Assembly: GCF_003670115.1 (NCBI RefSeq) | Contig: NZ_QQTY01000007.1 | Location: forward strand, 95,482 to 159,481 | From: Natronorubrum halophilum | GTDB lineage: Archaea; Halobacteriota; Halobacteria; Halobacteriales; Natrialbaceae | Length of the DNA stretch: 64,000 nucleotides | Direction of reading: 5' to 3' | Shown: one piece after another, positions 37,332 through 44,847 of the stretch | How the letters are laid out: each line of letters begins with the position of its first letter | How positions within the stretch are numbered: the first letter of the stretch is position 1 | Notes under the pieces: generated by a model | Databases searched by the model: none | The model's input: the letters and a program-made list of their open reading frames with translations, nothing else | Told to the model about the DNA's origin: nothing | Translations under genes and position numbers: made by a program

Positions 37332-37420
37332 ATTCATCGGAAACCCGGTGTGTCCCTCGAGCAACATAGTCTCGAAAACCGGACAGTCACATTCGATGAT
37401 TTCACCGGAAACGTGGTGTG
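37332..37420 (+). repeat. Two ORB-like repeats in tandem
   Basis: 37332-37352 (ATTCATCGGAAACCCGGTGT) and 37400-37420 (TTTCACCGGAAACGTGGTGT), same orientation. They are the outermost right-hand sites. Confidence 0.82.
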
Positions 37421-37485
37421 GTTACGAGAGACTACTGCTATAGGTACGAGGTGTTTCAATGGGGGGTAGACCGCTTACTCGGTTT

Positions 37486-37662
37486 TCAGTAGTAGTAGAG
37501 CTCGACTTCGTGACCACAGCTTCGACACGTCGATTCGATTCCCTGGAGCCGGTTCGACTCGCTCTCTTCGATGATTCCTGGACCCGGTGGAACGGACGCA
37601 CTGACCGTTGCCTCACACTCCGGACAGCCGATATGCATATCTGAGCGGTTCGATCGAGACAT
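37486..37662 (-). CDS. Small two-knuckle zinc finger protein
   Basis: This 58-residue protein is encoded from the ATG at 37662 to the TGA at 37486-37488. It reads MSRSNRSDMHIGCPECEA at the start and CRSCGHEVELYYY at the end. CPEC and CRSC knuckles 33 residues apart form one zinc ribbon. Small CPxC zinc fingers of this size are frequent in Haloferax and relatives, and their roles are mostly unknown. It borders the right edge of the origin and reads towards it. A Zn-binding protein is sure; the function is not. Confidence 0.7.
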   Translation of the reverse strand: MSRSNRSDMHIGCPECEATVSASVPPGPGIIEESESNRLQGIESTCRSCGHEVELYYY

Positions 37663-37826
37663 ACCCTGAGCGTATTCGATTATTCCGGATAGTTATACTA
37701 GTCGTACGGGTAGTTCTGTCTCCGTTTCGGTGCATTTCGATGCTGTAGGATCGCATTTAACTTGCCACTCTGTGTCCCGATACCGTCGATATCCTCCCTC
37801 TCGGCGAGTAATCGTTCCCTGTCGAT

Positions 37827-39002
37827 TCACGGCACCTCGAAGGATACGTCCTCGAAGTCGAAAAATGCCGTCTCGTAGCCATCGTGTCTCGAGACCGTCG
37901 GTGTATCGACGGACACCGTGATCTCGTCGCCGCTCTCGAGCGCGTCGAGGCCGATTCCGTAGTGATGGACGAACTCGTGGTCGACCGTCTCAGTCAGTGG
38001 CTCGTCCTCGAGGACGGTCGAGCCGTCCCGATCGATCGTCGCATCGAGCGAGGCGAACGGGAGACTCACGTCGTTGTACGGGGTCCGCAAGTAGAGCGCC
38101 AAATACACGCTCTCATCGTTAGTGGTAAACCGGTCGACGTCCGTGACGATCGCAGAGAGCTTCGCGTCGGCGCTGCGCTCGGTCCCGAGCAGTTCGCCGG
38201 GGAGTTCTTCGACCGGCGGCCCGGCCGATGACGGCGGGTGACCGGGATCGTAGCCACCGCCATCCGACCCGCCGTGTTCGTCGTGATCCGATCCATTGTG
38301 TCCGCCGTGGTCCGACCCGTCGTCACCGTCACTGTCTCCGTGCTCGCCGTGATCCATCAGCGGCAGCGCTTCGCGACTTCCGCGGCGATCCTCGTCGATC
38401 AGGTCGAACTCGAGGTCGTGGATATCCGAGCGGTTGAACTCGAAGTCGATCTCGAGTGTGGTCGCGCTGTCTAACCGATCGGCGAACGCGCCGGTCTGTG
38501 CGGCGTCGATCGGCCCGACCTGAACGCGGGCCGTATACTCGCCTTCGTCCGGAAGTTCGATGTTGTCGCCGTAGTGAAATCCCATCCGCTGAGAGAGCAT
38601 CGCCCACGGCGTCAGCCGCCCGCCCACGGAATCGCCGTCACGGAGGATTTCGAGGCCGATATTCACCGGAAGGACGGTGTCCGTTTCGACGTCCCAGACG
38701 GTCATCATGAGATGCATGCTATCGTCAGGCTTGACGTCGACCTGTTCCGTTTCGCCGGCGATGATCCAGAAGCGGTGAGGAATCGTATAGGAGAGTTCGA
38801 CGGCGTACTCGCCGTCGGTCGCTCGCCCGTAGGTGTTCATCTCTTCCATGCCCGCGGGAAGGTAGACGGCGTCAGGCCGGTTCTCGACGAGTGGCGGGTT
38901 CGACCAGGCGGACCGTTCCTCGAAGCCGAGGCGCTCGAGACAGCCGGCGACGCCGACGGTACCGGCCACGGCGGTTCCACGGAGAAAGCCCCGACGATTC
39001 AT
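37827..39002 (-). CDS. Tat lipoprotein, iron-transport P19/Tp34-like
   Basis: The protein has 391 residues. It starts MNRRGFLRGTAVAGTVGVAGC with a Tat motif and lipobox, so it is exported and lipid-anchored. A beta-sandwich spans about 60-210 (LSYTIPHRFWIIAGETEQV, MHLMMTVWDVETDTVLPVNI), resembling the P19/Tp34 family of periplasmic metal-transport proteins. A His/Asp/Gly-rich loop (about 220-255, SDHGGHNGSDHDEHGGSD) and a second domain with DHEFVHHYG follow. It may bind copper or iron. It lies beside a copper/thiol maturation cluster. The family assignment is moderate. Confidence 0.65.
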   Translation of the reverse strand: MNRRGFLRGTAVAGTVGVAGCLERLGFEERSAWSNPPLVENRPDAVYLPAGMEEMNTYGRATDGEYAVELSYTIPHRFWIIAGETEQVDVKPDDSMHLMMTVWDVETDTVLPVNIGLEILRDGDSVGGRLTPWAMLSQRMGFHYGDNIELPDEGEYTARVQVGPIDAAQTGAFADRLDSATTLEIDFEFNRSDIHDLEFDLIDEDRRGSREALPLMDHGEHGDSDGDDGSDHGGHNGSDHDEHGGSDGGGYDPGHPPSSAGPPVEELPGELLGTERSADAKLSAIVTDVDRFTTNDESVYLALYLRTPYNDVSLPFASLDATIDRDGSTVLEDEPLTETVDHEFVHHYGIGLDALESGDEITVSVDTPTVSRHDGYETAFFDFEDVSFEVP

Positions 39003-39079
39003 TGTGTCCGTCTTGGGTTGCCACCCTCAAAACGCCTGTTGGTTTAGCGGTCGAATGGCGGTGGTGTCTACTAACCGTC

Positions 39080-40684
39080 TCATCCGGTGACGTACACCGG
39101 ATCCGTCGCCGGAAGCGTCAGGAGCCACAGACTGATCGCGGTGTAACAGACCATCACGACGACGAACGGGTACTGGCTGCGAATCGCCTGCAACCGGCCC
39201 GGAAAACAGTCGTAGGCGATCGCGTGTGCGGTCCAGATCGCGAGAATATGCCCCGCGATAAGCGCGCCGATCTCGACGGTCCCCAGCCAGTCGGGGACGA
39301 CCAGCGTGGTCGGATTCACGGGCGGAGCGAGTGGATTCGAGAGGGCTGCCAGCGACGCGGGTGTGAGCGAGACGACGAACGCGACGTAGTGGGCGACGTG
39401 ATAGCCCGCGGCGATCGCCAACAGCGATGGGGCGAAACGGCGGGCGAGAACCCGCTTCGAGAGGTACGTCGGCGCGGTTCGTCGTGATGCGCGCGCAGCC
39501 AGTCGGTAGAACGCAAGCGCTAGTCCGAACCCGCCAGCCAGTACGAGGAGATAGGCGACGGGTGCCGAAACACCGGTTGTGACGACGGTCTCGATCGTTC
39601 GACGGCCCGGCCGCGTGACGATGAATCCGTTGAACGTCAACTCCCAGACCACCAGGACGACGAACGCGACCTCGCTCGAGTCGGTGACGACCCCCGAATC
39701 ACGCAGGCGAGCGCCGGGAACGACGAGTCGAAACCGGCCGCCCTGGTGCCGGGTTGAAACCTGACCGCCCTGATGCCGAGTCGGAACCTGGCCGTCTCGG
39801 TGCCGACTCGAAACCTGATCGTCCCGGCGCTGGATCGGTGCGATCGTTCCGTAGAGTCGAAAGAGCGCGGCCAGCGGATCCGCGTGCCGGAACCACGCCG
39901 CCGGCGAGAACAGGAGCGCGCCCGCGACGGTGACGACACCGTACCCCACGACGACGAGCGCGAGGGTTCCGGGATCGGACGTCACCGGAAGGACGAGTTC
40001 GAGCCAGACGAGGGTTCCCAGCCCGAGAACGGCCGGCCACGACGAGATCCGCGTTGGATACTCGAGAAGCCCCCATCCGCTTCCGTCCGCTGCCTTTCGT
40101 CCCGTCCGTCCGTCTTCTTCCGTTCGTTCGTCTCTCCTAACACGTCCGCACGCTCGAACGCGGGCACCTACGCCGATCACGCATCGTGCGATAGTTCGAA
40201 ACGGATCGATCGCCGGCCACGGATTGACGACCAGGACGGCGATCATCGGTAGCAAGGCTCGAACTCCGACGAACGTGAGGACGACTGCGAGGTTCGCCGT
40301 CGGCATCGCCGGTCCCTCGAGGCCGACGACGACCACGGCGGCGAGGGCCGCGAGTCCGAGGAGGTTTCCAGCGGCAGCGCCGATGGCGATCGTCCGACTC
40401 GAAAGCGCCGTTGTCGTGCCCACTGCTGGAAGCGGAACCGTCCACTCGTGGATCGTCTCGACGAACTGCCGATCGGTCACGAGTGCAGCGAGCATGGCGG
40501 AGGCACCGACGGCCGCCCCGCCGGTGAGCAGGGTGAGCCACGTCGGTACCGCGAGTTCGCGGTCCTCGCCGAGTCCGGCGGCGACGTTCGAGGCGCGTGC
40601 GGGTTCGGCCCAGAGCACTGCGACGATACCGACCGCTCCGAGACCGAGTGCAACGAATCCCAGCAGCCGGGTCGAGCGAGACAC
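39080..40684 (-). CDS. Hypothetical polytopic membrane protein
   Basis: The protein has 534 residues from the GTG at 40684; the open frame continues upstream through a repeat tract but lacks a signal there. It has about 11-12 membrane helices, and the late ones carry histidines (YHVAHYVAFVVSL, GHILAIWTAHAIAYDCF). A nine-residue repeat (DGQVPTRHQ, GGQVSTRHQ) near 300 is encoded by a 27-base tandem repeat. No family is recognised. Divergence from the SCO1 gene and the histidine-rich helices suggest a role in heme or copper handling, as inference. Confidence 0.6.
   Translation of the reverse strand: MSRSTRLLGFVALGLGAVGIVAVLWAEPARASNVAAGLGEDRELAVPTWLTLLTGGAAVGASAMLAALVTDRQFVETIHEWTVPLPAVGTTTALSSRTIAIGAAAGNLLGLAALAAVVVVGLEGPAMPTANLAVVLTFVGVRALLPMIAVLVVNPWPAIDPFRTIARCVIGVGARVRACGRVRRDERTEEDGRTGRKAADGSGWGLLEYPTRISSWPAVLGLGTLVWLELVLPVTSDPGTLALVVVGYGVVTVAGALLFSPAAWFRHADPLAALFRLYGTIAPIQRRDDQVSSRHRDGQVPTRHQGGQVSTRHQGGRFRLVVPGARLRDSGVVTDSSEVAFVVLVVWELTFNGFIVTRPGRRTIETVVTTGVSAPVAYLLVLAGGFGLALAFYRLAARASRRTAPTYLSKRVLARRFAPSLLAIAAGYHVAHYVAFVVSLTPASLAALSNPLAPPVNPTTLVVPDWLGTVEIGALIAGHILAIWTAHAIAYDCFPGRLQAIRSQYPFVVVMVCYTAISLWLLTLPATDPVYVTG
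39726..39838. repeat. 27-base tandem repeat inside the membrane protein gene
   Basis: Four degenerate copies of a 27-base unit containing GGTGCCGAGTCGAAACCTG keep the reading frame and encode a nine-residue repeat. Confidence 0.75.
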
Positions 40685-40759
40685 TGTCACCGCTGGATTC
40701 CACGAAGGCGATCCACATGTATCCCCGTCCCGCTTGCGCCGCTCGAAACGGTTTCTCCC

Positions 40760-40823
40760 CTCAGTGCTCGAGTTCTTCCCTCGGTACTCGAGTTTTTGCC
40801 TTCCGATTCGAGCTTCCGCCTCC
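40760..40823. repeat. 21-base tandem repeat between divergent genes
   Basis: Three degenerate 21-base units, such as CTCAGTGCTCGAGTTCTTCC and TCGGTACTCGAGTTTTTGCC, lie between the membrane protein start and the SCO1 start. They might affect either promoter, but no function is shown. Confidence 0.6.
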
Positions 40824-40901
40824 CGACATTTACTCTGTCGATCCGTCGGATTCGGTGTACGAACCAACGGACATTTGATGGCGCGCTCCTACGGATCAGA
40901 C

Positions 40902-41699
40902 ATGAAACGGCGGACGTATCTTCGCTCACTCGGTGTCGCCGGTACCGCTGGTGTCGTCGGTACCGCTGGCTGTCTCGACACGTTCGATCAGGCACTATCT
41001 GACGACGACAGCCGCACGATTCTGCCGGCGGCGGACGGCCACCCCGAGGATCCTGGGTATCCGAGCCACGGGAACGAGTTCCCCTCGTTTTCGATCCCCG
41101 ATCCGGTCGCCGAAACGAATGTCTCGCTCGAGGATTTCGTCGGCGAACGCTCCTTCCTGCTGACGTACTTCTTCACCACGTGTCCGGACGGGGTTTGTCC
41201 GGCCCTGCTCACGCGATTGCGCTGGGCTCAGGACGACGCCATCGATCGCGGCTACGCGGACGATCTCGGGTTGCTCGCCTTCACGTTCGATCCCGAACGC
41301 GATACGCCCGAAGTCCTGACGGAGTACGCGACTCAGCAGAACATCGAGTACGAGGCCGAGAACTTCCACTTCCTCCGGCCCGAGAGCTACGAGGAGGCGA
41401 AGCGGCTGATGACCGATACGTTCGGCATGGCGCTGCAGCGAGAGGAAGACGGCGAGAACGGCGACGACGAATCGAACGGTACCGAGGGTACCGACGAGAG
41501 CAACGAAAGCGCCGACGGAAACGAGAGCCACGACGAGCACGATCACGGTGCGTACACGTTCACCCACAACAGTCGGATCACCCTCGTCAACGAGGACGGC
41601 ATCGTCGAGCGCGCGTACCCGAACGCCGTCCAATCCGAACGCGCGGTCGATCGGAAGCGACTCCTCGAGGAAACCAGAACGGTCGTCGGGGTGGAGTAA
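40902..41699 (+). CDS. SCO1/SenC-type copper chaperone, Tat lipoprotein
   Basis: The protein has 265 residues from the ATG at 40902; an in-frame ATG at 40878 would add eight. A Tat motif and lipobox (TAGC, Cys24) lead. The thioredoxin-fold copper site is FTTCPDGVCPALL (Cys94, Cys99) and the later ligand His lies in FTHNSRITLV. An acidic Asn/Glu/Asp insert of about 30 residues separates them. SCO proteins deliver copper to the CuA centre of heme-copper oxidases outside the membrane. tlpA and ccdA follow immediately. Confidence 0.88.
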   Translation: MKRRTYLRSLGVAGTAGVVGTAGCLDTFDQALSDDDSRTILPAADGHPEDPGYPSHGNEFPSFSIPDPVAETNVSLEDFVGERSFLLTYFFTTCPDGVCPALLTRLRWAQDDAIDRGYADDLGLLAFTFDPERDTPEVLTEYATQQNIEYEAENFHFLRPESYEEAKRLMTDTFGMALQREEDGENGDDESNGTEGTDESNESADGNESHDEHDHGAYTFTHNSRITLVNEDGIVERAYPNAVQSERAVDRKRLLEETRTVVGVE

Positions 41700-41701
41700 A
41701 G

Positions 41702-42274
41702 ATGCGTCGACGGGAGGTCCTCGCCGGCGTGGGCAGTGCGGGCGTCGTCGTCGGAGGCGGTGCGGTCGCCGTGTACGGGCTGCCGTCGTCCGACGACCTC
41801 CGCGGGGAGGAGTCCGGCGACGAGCCGCCCGAGCCGTTCGAGATCGAAACGGTCGACGCCGCCGGCAGCGACGCCGGGACGATCGAGGTCCCCGACCTCG
41901 GGCGCGCGACGTTCGTCGACCTGTTCGGGACGTGGTGTGGACCGTGTATCGAACAGATGCCGGCGCTCGGGGAGGCCAACGAACGAATCGGTGACGAGGT
42001 GCTGTTCTGTTCGGTTACCAACGAGTCCGTCGGCCCGAACGGCTCGATAACCGAGGCGGAACTCGTCGAGTGGTGGGACGAACACGACGGTAACTGGACG
42101 CTCGGACTCGATCCCGCCGCCGAGCTCACCGCGCGATATCCCGGTGGCGTTCCCAGAGGCGTCGCGATCGACGCTTCGGGCCGCGTCCAGTGGGCCGAAT
42201 CCGGGATCAAGACCGCGGACGAACTGGTCAACGGGATCGAACAGGCACTCGAGGCTGATGCCGGTGACAAGTGA
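41702..42274 (+). CDS. TlpA/ResA-like thioredoxin-fold protein
   Basis: The protein has 190 residues from the ATG at 41702, two bases after the SCO1 stop. A Tat-like signal MRRREVLAGVGSAG leads. The redox motif LFGTWCGPCIEQMP is at about 75-88, with WCGPC at 78-82, and a cis-proline loop VPRGVAIDASG follows. Extracytoplasmic TlpA proteins reduce thiols of apocytochromes and CuA domains. Its stop overlaps the start of ccdA, so electrons from CcdA to TlpA to SCO1 is the likely route. Confidence 0.87.
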   Translation: MRRREVLAGVGSAGVVVGGGAVAVYGLPSSDDLRGEESGDEPPEPFEIETVDAAGSDAGTIEVPDLGRATFVDLFGTWCGPCIEQMPALGEANERIGDEVLFCSVTNESVGPNGSITEAELVEWWDEHDGNWTLGLDPAAELTARYPGGVPRGVAIDASGRVQWAESGIKTADELVNGIEQALEADAGDK

Positions 42275-42945
42275 GTATGATCGACGGCTCACTGCCGCTC
42301 GCGTTCGCGTTGATAGCGGGCGTCGCGACGTTCTTTTCGCCCTGTGCGTACCCGCTCTTACCGGGCTACGTCGGATTCTACGTGAGCCAGACCGACGGTG
42401 AAGGTGCGTCGCTGCCGGGTGCGCTCAGCCGCGGTCTCATCGCTGGAATCGGCGTCCTCGCCACGTTCGGCGCGTTACTGGTCGCCGCGTACTGGATCGG
42501 CCACTCCACGCTGTCGAACGTCACCCTCTTCGAGCCGATCGTTGGCGCAATCCTGGTCGCGTTCGGGCTGTTGACCGTTCTCGGGCGCGCCCCGTCGCTG
42601 TCGATTGCGCTCCCGAAACGCCGTTCGAGCGTCCTCGGTTTCGGCGTCTTTGGCGCCGGGTACGCGCTGGCGGCGGCGGGCTGTGTTGCACCCCTGTTCG
42701 TCGCCGTGATCGCGCAGGCCCTGTCCTTACCGCCGCTCTCGGCGGCACTCGTCATCGGCACCTACGTCGGTAGCGTCGTGTTGTTGATGGTCTCGCTGAC
42801 CGTCGTGACGGGAATGGGGCTCCTCGTGGGTGCTGGACAACTGGCCGCGTACAGCGAGACCCTCGAGCGACTCGCGGGCGCGGTCATGATCGTCGCTGGA
42901 GTCGGACAGCTGTACCTCGCCATCGTCGTCATCGACGTTATCTGA
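42271..42945 (+). CDS. ccdA: CcdA-like thiol-disulfide transporter
   Basis: This 224-residue membrane protein starts at the GTG at 42271 (an ATG at 42277 is in frame) with six membrane helices. The paired redox cysteines lie in TFFSPCAYPLLPGYVG (helix 1) and GYALAAAGCVAPLF (helix 4), as in CcdA. It carries reducing power from cytoplasmic thioredoxin to extracytoplasmic proteins. It overlaps tlpA by four bases, the third gene of an SCO1-TlpA-CcdA operon, so it probably serves maturation of cytochrome c or oxidase. Confidence 0.9.
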   Translation: MSMIDGSLPLAFALIAGVATFFSPCAYPLLPGYVGFYVSQTDGEGASLPGALSRGLIAGIGVLATFGALLVAAYWIGHSTLSNVTLFEPIVGAILVAFGLLTVLGRAPSLSIALPKRRSSVLGFGVFGAGYALAAAGCVAPLFVAVIAQALSLPPLSAALVIGTYVGSVVLLMVSLTVVTGMGLLVGAGQLAAYSETLERLAGAVMIVAGVGQLYLAIVVIDVI

Positions 42946-43009
42946 GCGCTCACTGCTGAATAGACGATCGTCAAACCGCGCGTTGCAGCGACCGTTTCAA
43001 GCAGCCTCG

Positions 43010-43231
43010 CTACTCCGATTCCTCGAGCAGTCCGAGATCGGCGGCTGCGAGGTCGGCGATACGGTCGGCGATGTCGGGATCGACCGCGGCGACGTCGCCG
43101 CCGCCGTGTAGCTGTTCGTTGTGTCGCTCGATCAGGTCGGCCACTTCCGCTAACGGGACGCGGGAAGTCGTCTCGCACTCGGGGCAGACGATCGGCACCT
43201 GCGGATCGTTCGAATCGCTTGCGGCTGTCAT
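43010..43231 (-). CDS. Small hypothetical CxxC protein
   Basis: The protein has 73 residues. One CPEC knuckle (VPIVCPECETTSRVPL) is followed by a helix-rich acidic end, DIADRIADLAAADLGLLEESE. A single CxxC pair suggests metal binding by a dimer or another thiol. The family resembles small haloarchaeal zinc-finger proteins, but I cannot name it. It converges with ccdA. Its composition is coding-like and its start is clean. Confidence 0.6.
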   Translation of the reverse strand: MTAASDSNDPQVPIVCPECETTSRVPLAEVADLIERHNEQLHGGGDVAAVDPDIADRIADLAAADLGLLEESE

Positions 43232-43398
43232 TGCGTACCCCTCTCGAGTGAACTGTAAAATATCATTGGTTGGTCCGTGTGTACGTTGTCGATGGTCTCG
43301 TACCCCCGCGTATTCCGTTTCCTGACGGGATGCGTTCTCCGCTCGAAATTCGCGGACACGATGCAGTGGAAGCGAAACGGAATCGCCCGTCAGGTCCG

Positions 43399-44361
43399 TC
43401 AGGTCGATCGACGGCGGAAGCCGACGAGCGCGACGGCCGCCAGCGCGACGAGTACGGCCGGGACTCCGAATCCGGGTAGTTCGTCACCGCCGTCCTCGTC
43501 GTCCGTATTCGCCGATTCGTCGGAGTCGTCGGTCGATCCGTTCGAGTTGTCGTCGTCGCTCGAGTTACCGTCGTCGCTCGAGTTGCCGTCGTTGACGCCG
43601 GTCTCATCGGCGTCGAGTTGGAGGACGATCATGACCTCTCCGTGGGAGCCGCCCGGTTCGTAGGTCCACTCGCCGCCGGCTTCTTCGTAGGATACCGCGT
43701 CTTCGATCGGATCGACGCTGGTGTCCCACGTGTCGTGTGCCTGTTGCACGTAGCCGACGACTTCGATCTTGTCGGCGTGTTCGCCCTCGATCTGGGCCTC
43801 GCCGTACTCGATGGTGGCGTTCTCAGGGTGACCGTGTAGCTCGATGCTGTGGGTATCCATGTAGCCGTCGCCCTGTGGCAAGTCGTCGGTCGTTCCGAAC
43901 TGGTCGCCGTCGAGCGGTCGGTCGTAGTGCTCGGTCAGCGGGTACTGAACGGTTAACGGATCGGCGTGGGAGTGCCACGACGTCGTCTCGCCGGTCGGTA
44001 TCGTGACGGTCGTATTCGGAACGCTTTCACCGACGATCGGTTCGCCCGCCTCGTTGAGCAACACGACGCCGATCTTCCCGGAGCCGTCCCCGAGGTACGG
44101 CGACCGGTACTCGTCGCGCGGGTTCACGTAGCTCACCCAGTTCCCGTCGCTCGCTTCGTAGTACGGATCGCCCGCTTCGGGCGCTGGCTCGGCGTACGCT
44201 TCCTCGCTCACGTTCGCGTCCGATTCGCTATCCGGATCGCTGACACTGAGGGACGAGTCCGCCGGGCTGGCACCTGCGCCGACGGCTCCGGCGGCACCGA
44301 CGAGTCCGAGAACGAGCAGGGCGACGAGTCCGACCGCGAGCGCGGAACGCGATCGAAACAT
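43399..44361 (-). CDS. Secreted PGF-CTERM-anchored protein
   Basis: The protein has 320 residues from MFRSRSALAVGLVALLVLGL at 44361; the in-frame extension upstream has no signal peptide. A classical signal peptide opens the chain. The middle (WVSYVNPRDEYRSPYLGDGS to EVMIVLQLDADE) is a beta-rich ectodomain with His-rich patches such as TSWHSHADP and THSIELHGHP. A Ser/Asn/Asp linker leads to the C-terminal ELPGFGVPAVLVALAAVALV followed by RRR, the PGF-CTERM anchor processed by archaeosortase A. The function is unknown. Confidence 0.85.
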   Translation of the reverse strand: MFRSRSALAVGLVALLVLGLVGAAGAVGAGASPADSSLSVSDPDSESDANVSEEAYAEPAPEAGDPYYEASDGNWVSYVNPRDEYRSPYLGDGSGKIGVVLLNEAGEPIVGESVPNTTVTIPTGETTSWHSHADPLTVQYPLTEHYDRPLDGDQFGTTDDLPQGDGYMDTHSIELHGHPENATIEYGEAQIEGEHADKIEVVGYVQQAHDTWDTSVDPIEDAVSYEEAGGEWTYEPGGSHGEVMIVLQLDADETGVNDGNSSDDGNSSDDDNSNGSTDDSDESANTDDEDGGDELPGFGVPAVLVALAAVALVGFRRRST

Positions 44362-44847
44362 CGTCACTGTTGGACCCCGCGAACCGCGGTTTGTCGCTTC
44401 GTTCGGTATCTCAGTCGCCGCCGTGGCTTTCGTTGAGGATCTCGTCTTGGCCGTGACATACGACCACAGTACGAAATTCATGTTTCTTTATATGAACTCC
44501 CTACCGAACTGTAACGACTCCTTACATCCTCTCGGCGGACTCGTATTCCAACCGGTATCGACGTAGGCTCCCGTTAACCGACACGTGACGACCGCTGCGG
44601 ATGCGGATGGTGACGACGAAACGGCTGTTACGGACGAGATCGGTGCCGACGAGGAGTAGACCCGTTCTCGAGCGTCGTCGTCTCCCGGTCGTTAACCGAG
44701 CCGAACCCGCACCATGGTACCAACCGAAACGATTCACACACCCCCCGCACAGCGGGCGTGCGATCAGGCGTACAGTGACTGTTGGCGGCTACTATAGTCG
44801 TCTCCGGAACGTGGCCCTTATCCGCCGTTCGCCCCTAGCGCGTCTCG
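44362..44847. other. Intergenic, no gene recognised
   Basis: There are 486 bases between the PGF-CTERM gene and lhr. A TTTCTTTATATGAAC stretch near 44481 is AT-rich and could serve the minus-strand gene. Short frames have no motif. Confidence 0.4.

Larger units (their letters stand above)
36006..37420. other. Replication origin (ORB repeats around an AT-rich core)
   Basis: The region between orc1 and the zinc-ribbon gene carries eight ORB-like sites with the core CACCGGAAACSYGGTGTG. Sites at 36006 and 36148 are in minus orientation. Those at 36212, 36791, 37120, 37175, 37332 and 37400 are in plus orientation. Two more minus sites lie beyond orc1 at 34703 and 34726. Opposed ORBs flank an AT-rich stretch at about 36533-36635. 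Initiator gene plus inverted ORBs plus an unwinding element is the accepted archaeal origin plan. Use of this origin in the cell is not shown. Confidence 0.85.

Noticed and set aside
34703..37420. CRISPR array
   Set aside because: Repeats are unevenly spaced, occur in both orientations and carry the ORB core; there are no uniform spacers and no cas genes.
36032..37443. Frames of 60-95 codons across the origin on both strands
   Set aside because: They translate the ORB repeats (for example SPETWC from CACCGGAAAC) and have no coding-like composition.
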